This document shows, piece by piece, positions 16,029 through 24,374 of a stretch of DNA of 64,000 nucleotides (positions are counted from its first letter, which is position 1; every line of letters begins with the position of its first letter). A program made the position numbers and the translations under genes. The stretch comes from CBDBZX01 sp965213645 (GTDB taxonomy: Bacteria > Deinococcota > Deinococci > Deinococcales > Trueperaceae). The DNA lies in NCBI GenBank assembly GCA_965213645.1, contig CBDBZX010000002.1, forward strand, positions 1,674,001-1,738,000, written 5' to 3'. The notes under the pieces were generated by a model. That model made no database searches, had not been told where the DNA came from, and was given only the letters and a program-made list of their open reading frames with translations.

Positions 16029-17147
16029 TCACCGCTCCAACGGGATCAGCGAGCGCGTCTGGAAGTCGATCTCATAAATCCCTGTCTCCGGTACATCTAA
16101 CGTAAAGCGAATCGTGTTGACGCCGCGCCTAAGCTCGACGCGGTGCGGACCCGGCGACAATTCGGAGACGAAGCCGCGCTCCCTGGGCTCGCTGTCTATC
16201 GCGACGGAGAAACCGGCGGGCGGCGTCCAGTAGAGGAGGTTGCCGGAGCGCGGCTCTAAACTCGCCGAGACGCGGCTCACGAAAAAGTTGCGCACGCGCA
16301 CCTCTTGGGTTTCGGGGACGAAGCCGGGGCGCTCCAAGCGGAGCGTGCGCACGCCAGGCTCCGCGCTCACCGTGAGGGGCGTCGTGCCGATGGGCGTGTC
16401 GTCTAAAAAGACCTCAGCGGCGGGCGTGCTCGTCACTTGAACGCTGCCGCTACGAATCGGCATCAGCTCGAAGTTGATAAATTCGGTGTGGTCGACCTCG
16501 AGCGTGACCGTCTCGAGTTCTGGCACAAAGCCCGCCTTGCGCAGTTCCACACTGTAGCGCCCCGGCGCGAGCGAGATAGGACCGACCTCCGAGGTGCTGC
16601 CGACATATGCGCCGTCGATACGAATCTGAGCGCGGCGCGGCTGCGAGGAAATGAAGAGGCTGGCCGAGCCGCTCGAGAGCGGGTTCTCCGGGTTGATAAA
16701 GGCGCTGACCGCGCTCGTAAGTTCGGCGACTGCGCCCAAATAATCGCGCGTGCTCAAAGGCTCGCTGATGAGGTCGGACTCTCGGCCCGTTTGCGTATCG
16801 ACGACCAAGAGGTTGATCGTATAGGGCGTGTCCTCGCCTATCGCGCCGCGCGAGGCGATAATCTCGCCCGTGAGCCCGTAGCGCTCGTCCGCCAACTCTG
16901 CGACAGCTTGCGCGACTTCGGGGTCAACCCCGCTTTTAGGCGGCGGCGCGAAGATGCTGCCCGCTGAGACCTCTAACTCGGCGCGAACCGCGAGTTGCTG
17001 GCGAAAGGCGTCTAAAAACCGCGCCGTGACCTCTTCGGGCACGCCGCCGCGCGTGCTGAATTCGGGCACGACGATCTGCGCTTGCGCCGCTGTTAGGACG
17101 AGAAGCAGGCTTGTCAACATAAAGGTTAGAAAGGTTCGTAAGTGCAC
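16029..17147 (-). CDS. Secreted PEGA-domain protein
   Basis: A 372-residue exported protein. The signal peptide (HLRTFLTFMLTSLLLVLTAA, ending AQA) is followed by an N-terminal domain of about 140 residues resembling lipoprotein partner domains that sense stress or curli-type assemblies, then two clear PEGA repeats: ISSQPRRAQIRIDGAYVGST...LAPGRYSVELRKAGF and VTSTPAAEVFLDDTPIGTTPL...PGVRTLRLERPGF. A third, weaker repeat ends the protein. PEGA domains are extracellular beta-sandwich modules thought to bind surface structures. The frame is open to 17183, but GTG 17147 has TATACT 7 nt upstream and puts the signal peptide at the N-terminus, so I choose it. Confidence 0.78.
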   Translation of the reverse strand: MHLRTFLTFMLTSLLLVLTAAQAQIVVPEFSTRGGVPEEVTARFLDAFRQQLAVRAELEVSAGSIFAPPPKSGVDPEVAQAVAELADERYGLTGEIIASRGAIGEDTPYTINLLVVDTQTGRESDLISEPLSTRDYLGAVAELTSAVSAFINPENPLSSGSASLFISSQPRRAQIRIDGAYVGSTSEVGPISLAPGRYSVELRKAGFVPELETVTLEVDHTEFINFELMPIRSGSVQVTSTPAAEVFLDDTPIGTTPLTVSAEPGVRTLRLERPGFVPETQEVRVRNFFVSRVSASLEPRSGNLLYWTPPAGFSVAIDSEPRERGFVSELSPGPHRVELRRGVNTIRFTLDVPETGIYEIDFQTRSLIPLER

Positions 17148-17154
17148 TGGACCT

Positions 17155-17160
17155 AGTATA
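17155..17160 (-). promoter_or_regulatory. -10 box TATACT, leaderless type
   Basis: TATACT lies 7 nt upstream of GTG 17147 of the PEGA gene and supports that start. Confidence 0.65.
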
Positions 17161-17392
17161 TCCCGAGCGCAGCACGCATTCACTAGAACACAGCTTCAAC
17201 TCAAAGTTTGGCTTAGGCACAAAGCTTTACATTTAGCTTCGCGCCGGGTTTATCGCAGTGTTCAACCTCGTGACAACACGCCATTTTTATCGGGGCAATG
17301 GCTGGTATATTGCTTTATCCGGTAGTGAAGCGTCCGCTACGCAGTGTTAGCGGGGTAAAACGATTAAACACAGACCAGAGAAAAGGGGTTTA

Positions 17393-18148
17393 ATGAAGAT
17401 CATCAGCATCATCAAGCAAGTCCCCGACGCCGAAGCGCGAATTCGCAGCGCGGCAGAGGGCATCAACTTGGAGGGCGTCACCTTTGTGATTGACGGCATG
17501 GACGAGTACGGCGTGGAGGGAGCGCTCCGTGTTAAAGAGAGTGGCGAGGACGCCGAAATTGTTGCGCTCGCGCTCGGACCTAAACGCTTTGAAGAGGCGA
17601 TTCGCACCGCCTTAGCGATGGGCGCAGACCGCGCAGTTCATATCGAAACAAACGAAGCCTTGGACCCTATCGCGCAGGCCAAGGTGCTCGCCAAAGTCAT
17701 CTCGGATGAAGGCGCAGATGTAGTCTTCGTCGGCGGACAAGAGGCGGACTGGGACTCTTCGGCGCTCGGGCCGGCGGTGGCGGAAGCGCTAGGGTGGGCG
17801 CACAGCGATTGGACGACGAAGCTCGAGCTTAGGGACAATCAAGCACACGTCACCCACGACAGCGACGAGGGCAGCGAAGACCTCACCCTTCCTTTACCGC
17901 TCGTCATCACCACGCAGCAAGGCTTGAACGAGCCGCGCTACCCGACCTTGCCCAACATCATGAAAGCCAAGCGCAAGGAGCTTAAAAAGCTGAGCTTGGA
18001 AGAGGTCGGCGGCGCAGAGCCTAAAACGCTCACCCTTAAAGAAGAGATTCAGGTGCGCGAGCGCCGCCAGCACATCATCGAAGGGAACGCGGCGGAGGCG
18101 GCGCGGGAGCTTACGCGGCTGCTGCGGGAGGAAGAGAAAGTTTTATAA
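17393..18148 (+). CDS. etfB: Electron transfer flavoprotein, beta subunit
   Basis: A 251-residue ETF beta subunit, the AMP-binding partner of etfA. Family marks are IKQVPDAEARIR at the N-terminus, GVEGALRVKE, and the LPLVITTQQGLNEPRYPTLPNIMKAKRKELKKL segment, including the recognition loop for acyl-CoA dehydrogenases. The complex carries electrons from fatty acid and amino acid dehydrogenases to the respiratory chain. AAAGGGG precedes ATG 17393. A 76-nt gap with a hairpin separates it from etfA. Confidence 0.94.
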   Translation: MKIISIIKQVPDAEARIRSAAEGINLEGVTFVIDGMDEYGVEGALRVKESGEDAEIVALALGPKRFEEAIRTALAMGADRAVHIETNEALDPIAQAKVLAKVISDEGADVVFVGGQEADWDSSALGPAVAEALGWAHSDWTTKLELRDNQAHVTHDSDEGSEDLTLPLPLVITTQQGLNEPRYPTLPNIMKAKRKELKKLSLEEVGGAEPKTLTLKEEIQVRERRQHIIEGNAAEAARELTRLLREEEKVL

Positions 18149-18153
18149 GCATT

Positions 18154-18199
18154 TCAGCCAGTCAGCTTATCAGCATTTCAGGTTTTCCTGACTGGCTGA
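18154..18199. repeat. Inverted repeat between etfB and etfA
   Basis: TCAGCCAGTCAG (18154-18165) pairs with CTGACTGGCTGA (18188-18199), a 12-bp stem with a 22-nt loop that itself repeats TCAGCTTATCAGC-like words. It could tune the subunit ratio or be a dispersed repeat. Confidence 0.6.
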
Positions 18200-18224
18200 C
18201 AAGCTGACCAGCTCGGAGGTTTTC

Positions 18225-19193
18225 ATGATTTTACTCGTGGCAGAACACAAAAACGATAAACTTCGCAAAAGCGCTGTGGAGCTTGTGACAGCAGCGAAGT
18301 CTTTGGCAGAATCCTTAGACGCTCAGGTGGCAGGGCTCGTCATCGGCAGCAACACGGACGCGGCGGCAGATGAGCTTGCCAAGTACGTCGGTACGGTCTA
18401 CACAGCGACAGACGACGCGCTCGGCGAGTTTCGAGCGGAGCCTTATACGACGGTTGTTACCCAAGTAGCGCAAGAGAAAGAGGTCAAGGTGGTGCTCGTC
18501 GCGGCGACGCGCTCGGGGCTCTCGTACAGTCCGCGTGTGGCGCTCAGACTTGACGCGGCGTTGCTCGAGGACGTCACCTCCTTAGATGTGCAAGAGGGGC
18601 GCGTCACCGCGCAGCGGTTTTCGTACCTCTCGAGGGTGACTGAAACCGTTCAGGCGCAGAGTTTACCTGTCGTTATCAGCATCAAGCCGAACATCTACCC
18701 CGTCGCTGAGGAGAGCGGTGAAGGGCAGATTGAAGGGGTAGACGTCTCGCTCAGTGAACAAGACACCCGCGTGGAGGTGGGCGAGCGGCACACCGCAGGC
18801 GGCGAGCGCATCGCCTTAGAAGAGGCGAATATCGTGGTGACGGGTGGACGTGGCGTCGGCAGCGCGGAAGGGTTTAGCACACTCGTCGAACCGCTAGCCG
18901 ACACGCTCTCGGCGGGCGTAGGTTCAACCCGCGCCGTCGTAGACGCAGGTTGGCGTCCGTACGGTGAGCAGATTGGGCAGACGGGCAAGACCGTCGCGCC
19001 CCACCTCTACGTCGCCTTGGGCGTCTCAGGCGCGGTGCAGCACCTCTCGGGGATGAACCGCTCGAAGGTCATCGTCGCCATCAACAAAGACGCCGACGCG
19101 CCGATTTTCAAGGTGGCGGACTACGGCATCGTCGGCGACGCCAGCGCCATCGTGCCTGAGTTTCAAAAGGCGGTGGAAGAAGGCAAGGAGTAG
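18225..19193 (+). CDS. etfA: Electron transfer flavoprotein, alpha subunit
   Basis: A 322-residue ETF alpha subunit that binds FAD through its C-terminal domain. Visible marks are GGRGVGSAEGF, VGSTRAVVDAGWRPYGEQIGQTGKTVAP and ALGVSGAVQHLSGMNRSKVIVAINKDADAPIFKVADYGIVGD, all characteristic of the FAD site. It forms a heterodimer with EtfB upstream. GGAGG lies 6 nt before ATG 18225. Length is normal for the family. Palindromic gap sequences follow and separate it from the convergent purS. Confidence 0.95.
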   Translation: MILLVAEHKNDKLRKSAVELVTAAKSLAESLDAQVAGLVIGSNTDAAADELAKYVGTVYTATDDALGEFRAEPYTTVVTQVAQEKEVKVVLVAATRSGLSYSPRVALRLDAALLEDVTSLDVQEGRVTAQRFSYLSRVTETVQAQSLPVVISIKPNIYPVAEESGEGQIEGVDVSLSEQDTRVEVGERHTAGGERIALEEANIVVTGGRGVGSAEGFSTLVEPLADTLSAGVGSTRAVVDAGWRPYGEQIGQTGKTVAPHLYVALGVSGAVQHLSGMNRSKVIVAINKDADAPIFKVADYGIVGDASAIVPEFQKAVEEGKE

Positions 19194-19227
19194 CGCCGCA
19201 GACCTATCCGGTTTTGTGTTGCACCTC

Positions 19228-19322
19228 GTAAGGGAGGGTTTGAAACCCTCCCTTACACCGCGCTGCGTCATTCGTTCGAATACAGCGCTGTCTCGTAGGG
19301 GCGATTCATGAATCGCCCCTAC
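19228..19322. repeat. Two palindromic hairpins between convergent etfA and purS
   Basis: First, GTAAGGGAGGGTTT (19228-19241) against AAACCCTCCCTTAC (19243-19256). Second, a perfect 28-nt palindrome from 19295 to 19322 with half-site GTAGGGGCGATTCA. Both can fold on either strand and may work as bidirectional terminators; palindromes of this style are common dispersed repeats in bacterial gaps. Confidence 0.75.
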
Positions 19323-19352
19323 GGACTGACGGATTCAGTATTGACGTAAAAA

Positions 19353-19616
19353 TCATTCGGCTCGCGCTAGCTCCGAAAGCGTAAAGCGCACCTCTTCCAT
19401 CACCGGATTGCTGAGCACACCTGTCGCGATTTCTTGCAGTTGCGCCTCGACCTCTTCGCGCTCGCCCGAGAGGGTGAGTTCGATGTATTTACCGACGCGC
19501 AAATCCGCCAAATTCTCGTGGCCGAGGCGTTTTAAGGTATTCTCTACGGTTCGCCCTTGCGGGTCTAGGATAGCGCGTTTTAGGGTGACGTAGACTTCAG
19601 CGTGGAAGTTAGGCAT
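19353..19616 (-). CDS. purS: Phosphoribosylformylglycinamidine synthase subunit PurS
   Basis: An 87-residue PurS, the small subunit that bridges PurL and PurQ in the FGAM synthase complex of de novo purine synthesis. Marks are the opening FHAEVYVTLKRAILDPQGRTVENTLKRLG and the LRVGKYIELTL segment. It overlaps the end of purC by 8 nt and is therefore translated from the same message. purQ and purL are not adjacent, so the rest of the complex is encoded outside this stretch. Confidence 0.93.
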   Translation of the reverse strand: MPNFHAEVYVTLKRAILDPQGRTVENTLKRLGHENLADLRVGKYIELTLSGEREEVEAQLQEIATGVLSNPVMEEVRFTLSELARAE

Positions 19617-20331
19617 GAGCTTCCCCTTCTAAGACGCGCTTCAAAACCTCTCGATACGCCTCTTCGACGCCGCCCAAGTCGCGGCGGAAGCGGTCTTTGT
19701 CGAGCTTTTCGCCGCTCGAAGCGTCCCACAAGCGGCAGGTGTCGGGGCTGATCTCGTCGGCTAGGATGATCTCACCGGAGGGCAGGCGGCCAAACTCGAG
19801 CTTAAAGTCCACCAACACTAACGAGCGCTCCGCGAAAAAGGGCCTCAGCAGGCTGTTGATTTTGCTCGAGAGGTCAAAGAGCACCGTCAATTCCTCTTCG
19901 GTGGCAAACCCCAAAGCCACCGCCGTGGCAGAGTTCATCGGCGGGTCGCCGAGTTCGTCGGACTTATAACACCACTCAATGACGGTGGGGCTCAGCTCAC
20001 CGCCCTCAGGGACACCGTAACGCTTGGCGAACGAGCCCGCCGACAGATTGCGCACGATGACCTCGACGGGGATAATGCTCACCGCTTTGACGAGCTGCTC
20101 ACGCTCAGAAAGCGTTTTGACAAAGTGCGTAGAAACGCCCTGCGCCACCAATATCTCGAGTAGTTTCGCGCTCACCGCGTTGTTGACCGCCCCTTTACCG
20201 CGAATCGTGCCGCGCTTTTGCGCGTTAAACGCCGTGGCGTCGTCCTTGTACTCGACGATGAAAAGCGTGGGGTCGTCCGTGGCGAAAATGCGCTTGGCTT
20301 TGCCTTCGTAGCGCTGCTCGAGCTTGTTCAC
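19609..20331 (-). CDS. purC: SAICAR synthase
   Basis: A 240-residue phosphoribosylaminoimidazole-succinocarboxamide synthase, joining aspartate to CAIR with ATP. Marks are YEGKAKRIFATDD, IPVEVIVRNLSAGSFAKRYG, VLVDFKLEFGR and LADEISPDTCRLWD. The start is GTG 20331 with TATAGT 6 nt upstream, so the message is probably leaderless. An IS4-type element ends about 40 bp upstream, so any activator or -35 contact further upstream has been replaced by IS sequence. Confidence 0.94.
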   Translation of the reverse strand: MNKLEQRYEGKAKRIFATDDPTLFIVEYKDDATAFNAQKRGTIRGKGAVNNAVSAKLLEILVAQGVSTHFVKTLSEREQLVKAVSIIPVEVIVRNLSAGSFAKRYGVPEGGELSPTVIEWCYKSDELGDPPMNSATAVALGFATEEELTVLFDLSSKINSLLRPFFAERSLVLVDFKLEFGRLPSGEIILADEISPDTCRLWDASSGEKLDKDRFRRDLGGVEEAYREVLKRVLEGEAHA

Positions 20332-20337
20332 GGGCTA

Positions 20338-20343
20338 ACTATA
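20338..20343 (-). promoter_or_regulatory. -10 box TATAGT of purC, leaderless type
   Basis: TATAGT, 6 nt, then GTG 20331. The -35 region would fall at about 20361-20366, next to the left end of the IS element at 20371. Confidence 0.7.
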
Positions 20344-20370
20344 ACAGGACTGAGAGGAAAGATTGAAGAT

Positions 20371-21493
20371 TTCCTTAGTACACGACAATTTTACAAAAAG
20401 GAGTTCTCCCTGAAGAATGTTTAGTGCGTAGCTAAACGAAGGAGAACTCAAATGAAGCATACTGGATTAGTCGAAGCGTTGAAAGAAGTAGGTGTCAACT
20501 TGCACAAGTCGAGGCTCACGTTTCTGAGCATGTTGATGCTGGGTATTGTCGAGGCGAGGACGGTCAATCTCAAGCGCGTGGTCAGCACTATGCAAAGCTG
20601 GGCATGTGAGGCTTCTGTGTATAGACGGGCGCAGCGGTTCTTTGCTGAGCTGGAGCTTGACGAGACACACTTCACGCGCTTCATAGTCAAACTTCTCGAC
20701 AAGCAGCGTTACACCTTATGCGTCGATAGAACGAACTGGAAGTTTGGCGTATTCAACATCAATATTTTGATGATTGCTCTAGTCGATGAAGGTATCGCTA
20801 GCCCCCTCGCGTTCGTTCTTCTGACTAAACAGGGCAACTCGAACACACTGGAGCGCACTGAGTTGCTCGAACAGGTTTTGGAGGTCATCAAACCTGAGCG
20901 CATAGAGGTCTTACTTGCAGATAGGGAGTTCATTGGTCAAGACTGGTTTGGGTTCCTGATAGACCAAAACATTCCCTTTGCCATTCGCATCCGAGAAAAC
21001 AGCCTAGCTGACAACTGGTTTCAACTCGCAGCCTTTTTTCGGCAGCTTGAACCCTTGCAAACGCGAAGCCTCCACCACCGCTACAAGATTTGTGGGTGTG
21101 AGCTTGCCGTTGCTGCAACTAGGAGCTGTGACCAGCAACTCGTCATCATTGTGACCAACCGCAATCCTAGAAAAGCCTTGAGCGCTTACGCCCACAGGTG
21201 GCAGATAGAGTCTCTTTTCAAAGCCCTCAAGTCGAGCGGCTTCAACCTCGAAGATACCCACCTCAAGGACACCGAGCGCAGCGCCCTGGTCGCTGTGGTT
21301 AGTCTCGCCTTTCTCTGGGCGCTTAAAGTCGGTCACTGGCAACACCGACTCAAGCCTATTCGCATCAAGCCGCACGGTAGACGTGAAAGGTCTGTCTTCC
21401 GGCTCGGGCTTGACTTTATCCGCAGAGCGATCACCAACCTCTCCCTTGACCCTAATACACAGCGCTTTCAGGCTTTTGTCGTGTACTTAGGAA
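20371..21493 (+). mobile_element. IS4-type insertion sequence, 1123 bp
   Basis: The terminal inverted repeats are TTCCTTAGTACACGACAA (20371-20388) and, at the right end, TTGTCGTGTACTTAGGAA (21476-21493); 17 of 18 positions match. The triplet GAT flanks both ends (20368-20370, 21494-21496), a possible 3-bp target duplication but too short to be sure. The element lies between divergently read purC and rlmB. Ends and transposase look intact, so it is probably a recent and possibly active copy. Confidence 0.85.
20452..21493 (+). CDS. IS4-family DDE transposase
   Basis: A transposase of about 347 residues inside the IS. The DDE triad is visible as Asp in CVDRTNWKFG, Asp in LLADREFIG, and Glu in the IS4 hallmark YAHRWQIESLFKALK (Y-2-R-3-E-6-K spacing). 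GAAGGAG precedes ATG 20452. The frame has no stop codon inside the element: it reads through the right inverted repeat and continues to 21852 in a frame that is not that of rlmB, adding about 119 foreign residues. Either the native protein ends by fusion to flanking sequence, as happens in some IS elements, or a stop near the right end was lost. Confidence 0.85.
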
Positions 21494-21570
21494 GATTTCC
21501 ATCTTTTCTCTATTTCCTATCAATCCCCGCCCTCAGAGGTTTACCGACCTTCTCCGCGCAGCCAGTGGGC

Positions 21571-21576
21571 TACAAT
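21571..21576 (+). promoter_or_regulatory. -10 box TACAAT of rlmB, leaderless type
   Basis: TACAAT, 7 nt, then ATG 21584. The box overlaps an earlier in-frame ATG at 21575, which argues for the later start. Confidence 0.55.
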
Positions 21577-21583
21577 GACCTCT

Positions 21584-22306
21584 ATGCTCATCTACGGAAA
21601 ACAAGCGGTCATCGAAGCTTTGCAAGAGGGCGACGTGCAGCGTCTCCTGATTGCCAACGGCGTGCAGCAGGGCACGGTCAAGCAGTTAGAGTCGCTCGCC
21701 AAGCGCCACGGCGTCCCCTTCGACCACGTCCCCCGCATCGACCTCGACCAGACCTTAAAGACCACGCGGCATCAGGGCATCGCCGCCGAGCTGCCCGAGC
21801 TGACCTACGCCGAGCCCGAAGCGCCCTTTCGACTCGCCGAGGAAAGAGGTGAGCGGCTGCTGCTCATCCTCTTGGACCAACTTAGCGACCCGCGCAACTA
21901 CGGTGCAATCATCCGCAGCGCCGAAGTGTTAGGGGCGCACGGCGTCGTGACCGAGGAGCGGCGCAGCGCTCCGCTTTCGGCGGTTGTGGCGAAGACCTCA
22001 GCAGGGGCAAGCAGTCACTTGCCACTCGTTCAGGTCAAGAACTTACCGCGCTACATCGACGGGCTCAAAAAGCGCAACGTCTGGATTTATGGCGCGTCAG
22101 GGGATGCCTACAACAAACCGGGCGATATCGACTGGGACCGGGACGCGGCTTTAGTTATCGGTTCGGAAGGGTCGGGGATGCGCCGGCTCGTGAAAGGCAA
22201 GTGCGACGACACGGTGATGATCCCGATGCGGGGACAGGTAGCATCGCTGAACGCATCGGTGGCGGCGGGTATTCTCATCTATTCGGTGATGGAGGCGCGG
22301 CCTTAA
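21584..22306 (+). CDS. rlmB: SpoU-family rRNA 2'-O-methyltransferase, probably RlmB
   Basis: A 240-residue SPOUT-fold methyltransferase. Marks are MLIYGKQAVIEAL and a small N-terminal substrate domain, then the knotted core: DQLSDPRNYGAIIRSAEVLGAHGV, LVIGSEGSGMRRLVKGKCD and IPMRGQVASLNASVAAGI, which bind S-adenosylmethionine. RlmB methylates guanosine 2251 of 23S rRNA; the TrmH-type relatives with other targets cannot be excluded. The IS4 element ends 90 bp upstream. The stop codon falls in the loop of a GC-rich hairpin. Confidence 0.88.
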   Translation: MLIYGKQAVIEALQEGDVQRLLIANGVQQGTVKQLESLAKRHGVPFDHVPRIDLDQTLKTTRHQGIAAELPELTYAEPEAPFRLAEERGERLLLILLDQLSDPRNYGAIIRSAEVLGAHGVVTEERRSAPLSAVVAKTSAGASSHLPLVQVKNLPRYIDGLKKRNVWIYGASGDAYNKPGDIDWDRDAALVIGSEGSGMRRLVKGKCDDTVMIPMRGQVASLNASVAAGILIYSVMEARP

Positions 22307-22316
22307 CCGCGCCTCC
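22291..22316. terminator. Hairpin spanning the rlmB stop codon
   Basis: GGAGGCGCGG (22291-22300) pairs perfectly with CCGCGCCTCC (22307-22316); the 6-nt loop contains the rlmB stop. It lies between convergent genes and probably terminates both, although neither side has a long T run. Confidence 0.7.
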
Positions 22317-22323
22317 CTATGGC

Positions 22324-22758
22324 CTATTCGCAGGTGCTATAGGTCTTTTCGTCGGAGTTGACAGCGCCCATGTCACCAGCGAAAACGAGCAGGTCGTAGG
22401 TATAGCACCTATACGCATCGTGGCTCTCTATGTCAAGGAATCTAGCCTCGTCAGTGAAAGATTGACCTACTGCCAGGTTATCTGAGGAAAAGGCAACCGC
22501 GCTGTCAACCACTGTATCGCCAGAGATGAGCCTAAATTCAGCGCTGGCGCTTATATCGACGCTCGAGTTGTTGGTAAACGTAACGTTAAATAGGGGCGCA
22601 CCGCTTGACGACATCCCCTCCTCAACAGAAATTGCCACCTCGTCGGCGGAGATATCGCCCCCCACCGACGGCGCGGACGGGTTGCCCGGCACACCTACAC
22701 TGTTTCCACAACCTATGAGCAAGCCCAAAACCATTAAAAACGAAAAAACGCGGCGCAT
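22324..22758 (-). CDS. Small lipoprotein
   Basis: A 144-residue predicted lipoprotein. The start ATG 22758 has GGAGG just upstream; the frame is open to 22800 but that would bury the signal peptide. Signal: MRRVFSFLMVLGLLIGC with the lipobox LIGC at residue 17. The mature part starts with a Gly/Ser/Pro linker, then a single Ig-like beta domain of about 95 residues (FNVTFTNNSSVDISASAEFRL) with two late Cys that could form a disulfide (RCYTYD and STCE). I do not recognise a specific family; an extracytoplasmic binding role is a guess. Confidence 0.72.
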   Translation of the reverse strand: MRRVFSFLMVLGLLIGCGNSVGVPGNPSAPSVGGDISADEVAISVEEGMSSSGAPLFNVTFTNNSSVDISASAEFRLISGDTVVDSAVAFSSDNLAVGQSFTDEARFLDIESHDAYRCYTYDLLVFAGDMGAVNSDEKTYSTCE

Positions 22759-22843
22759 TGCCACCTCCGTAAATTTTTCTCCCTTAAACCTAACACGCAC
22801 TTATGCGTGCGACGGTGTGGGGGCTGGGGCGCACGACTTGGGC

Positions 22844-22849
22844 TAAACT
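22844..22849 (+). promoter_or_regulatory. -10 box TAAACT, leaderless type
   Basis: TAAACT, 7 nt, then GTG 22857 of the acyl-CoA synthetase gene. Confidence 0.5.
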
Positions 22850-22856
22850 TAGGGCC

Positions 22857-24374
22857 GTGACCTCACTCGCCCATATTTTTTTAGACAACGTCCAGACCTC
22901 ACCTGATAAGACATTGATCTACTTCGAAGACAAGGGTTATAGCTACAGCGACCTCTACACGCATGTGAGCCGCGTCGCCGGGGCTTTGCAAGCGTGGGGG
23001 CTCCGCAAAGGCGAGCGGGTCGCGCTCTTTTTAGAGAACTCGCCGAGTTTCGTCGCGGCGTATCTAGGGACGCTGTGGCTGGGCGGCGTGGTCGTTTTGG
23101 TCAATACTCGCTACAGAGAGACCGAGCTGCGCCACCTCCTGAGCGATTCGGGCGCACGGCTTGTCGTGACGGACGCGGAGCGGACTGGCGAGTTGGACGG
23201 CGTGCTAGGTGAAACTTCTGTAGAAGAGGTTATCCAGCTAGGCCAAAGTCTGATCGACGATGACGAGGTGTGGCGAGACTTAGTGCTGAGCCCCCCTCTC
23301 CTCTTCCCCGCTGACCTCAACTCAGACGACCTGGCCCTCATCGGCTACACCTCCGGTACGACCGGACGCGCCAAAGGCGCGATGCTGACGCACGGCAATT
23401 TCGTCTCCAACAGCCGCGCAGTCACGCAGGCGTGGGGCTGGACGGCGGCGGATCATCTCCTCTTAGTCTTGCCGCTTTTTCACCTGCACGGGCTGGGCGT
23501 CGGGTTGCACGGCACGCTGGTACAGGGCTCGAGCCTCACCTTAAAGCGCAACTTCGACGCGGCGGACGTGCTGAGCGAACTACGTAAGGGGCAAGTCACC
23601 ATGTTCTTTGGCGTGCCGACGATGGTCTCGAGGCTACTCAAAGAGGCGCGGCAACAAAAGCTAGGGCGCGAAGAGGTAAGTAAACTCCGGCTGCTCGTCT
23701 CAGGCTCTGCGCCGCTCAGCCCGAAGATGATGCGAGAGGTCGAAGAGACCTTTGGCCTGCGTATTCTGGAACGCTACGGTATGACCGAGACGATCATGAA
23801 CTTAGGCAATCCCCTCGAAGGTGAGCGCAAAGCGGGCTCGGTGGGCGTGCCCTTCGCGGGCGTCGAGGTGCGCATTGTGAATCGTGAGAATAAAGTCGTC
23901 CCGCAAGGCGAGACCGGCGAGTTACAACTGCGCGGTCCAAACGTCACGAAGGGGTATTGGAACAAGCCGGACGAGACCGAGGCCAGCTTTGTAGACGGGT
24001 GGTTTAAGACGGGCGATTTGGGTTTCGTGGATGAGGACGGCTATTACACCATCAGCGGACGCGCCAAAGAGCTGATCATTTCGGGTGGGTTCAACGTTTA
24101 CCCTAGAGAGGTCGAAGAGGTCTTGGCGCAACATGAGGCGGTGCGAGAGGTCGCGGTGTTGGGGCTGAGCGATGAAGATTTAGGGGAAAAGGTCGTGGCG
24201 GCGGTGGTGACGTCGAAAGAGGTTGAGGCGGCCCAGTTGCGAGCCTTTTGTGGGGCGAAGCTGGCGGGGTTTAAGAAACCTAAAGAGGTCTATTTTGTGG
24301 CGGAATTGCCGCGTAATGCGTTGGGGAAGGTGCAGAAGCATGTGTTGAGGGAAGCGTTGCTGAGCCTTAATTAG
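22857..24374 (+). CDS. AMP-forming acyl-CoA synthetase (malonyl-CoA ligase-like)
   Basis: A 505-residue ANL-superfamily ligase that activates an acid as acyl-AMP and transfers it to CoA. Marks are the P-loop GYTSGTTGRAKGAMLTH, the hinge region GWFKTGDLGFVDEDGYYTISGRAKELIISGGFNVYP and the catalytic Lys in PRNALGKVQKH. The segment RYGMTETIMNLGNPLEGER resembles malonate-CoA ligase MatB, in which MTETxMN is typical, so a short dicarboxylate substrate is possible; a medium or long fatty acid is the alternative. GTG 22857 is preferred over the upstream frame opening at 22803. It ends in an 8-nt convergent overlap with the PIN gene. Confidence 0.88.
   Translation: MTSLAHIFLDNVQTSPDKTLIYFEDKGYSYSDLYTHVSRVAGALQAWGLRKGERVALFLENSPSFVAAYLGTLWLGGVVVLVNTRYRETELRHLLSDSGARLVVTDAERTGELDGVLGETSVEEVIQLGQSLIDDDEVWRDLVLSPPLLFPADLNSDDLALIGYTSGTTGRAKGAMLTHGNFVSNSRAVTQAWGWTAADHLLLVLPLFHLHGLGVGLHGTLVQGSSLTLKRNFDAADVLSELRKGQVTMFFGVPTMVSRLLKEARQQKLGREEVSKLRLLVSGSAPLSPKMMREVEETFGLRILERYGMTETIMNLGNPLEGERKAGSVGVPFAGVEVRIVNRENKVVPQGETGELQLRGPNVTKGYWNKPDETEASFVDGWFKTGDLGFVDEDGYYTISGRAKELIISGGFNVYPREVEEVLAQHEAVREVAVLGLSDEDLGEKVVAAVVTSKEVEAAQLRAFCGAKLAGFKKPKEVYFVAELPRNALGKVQKHVLREALLSLN

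Noticed and set aside
20368..21496. GAT triplets flanking the IS as a target site duplication
   Set aside because: Three bases are too short to tell from chance, so I only mention them and do not annotate a duplication.
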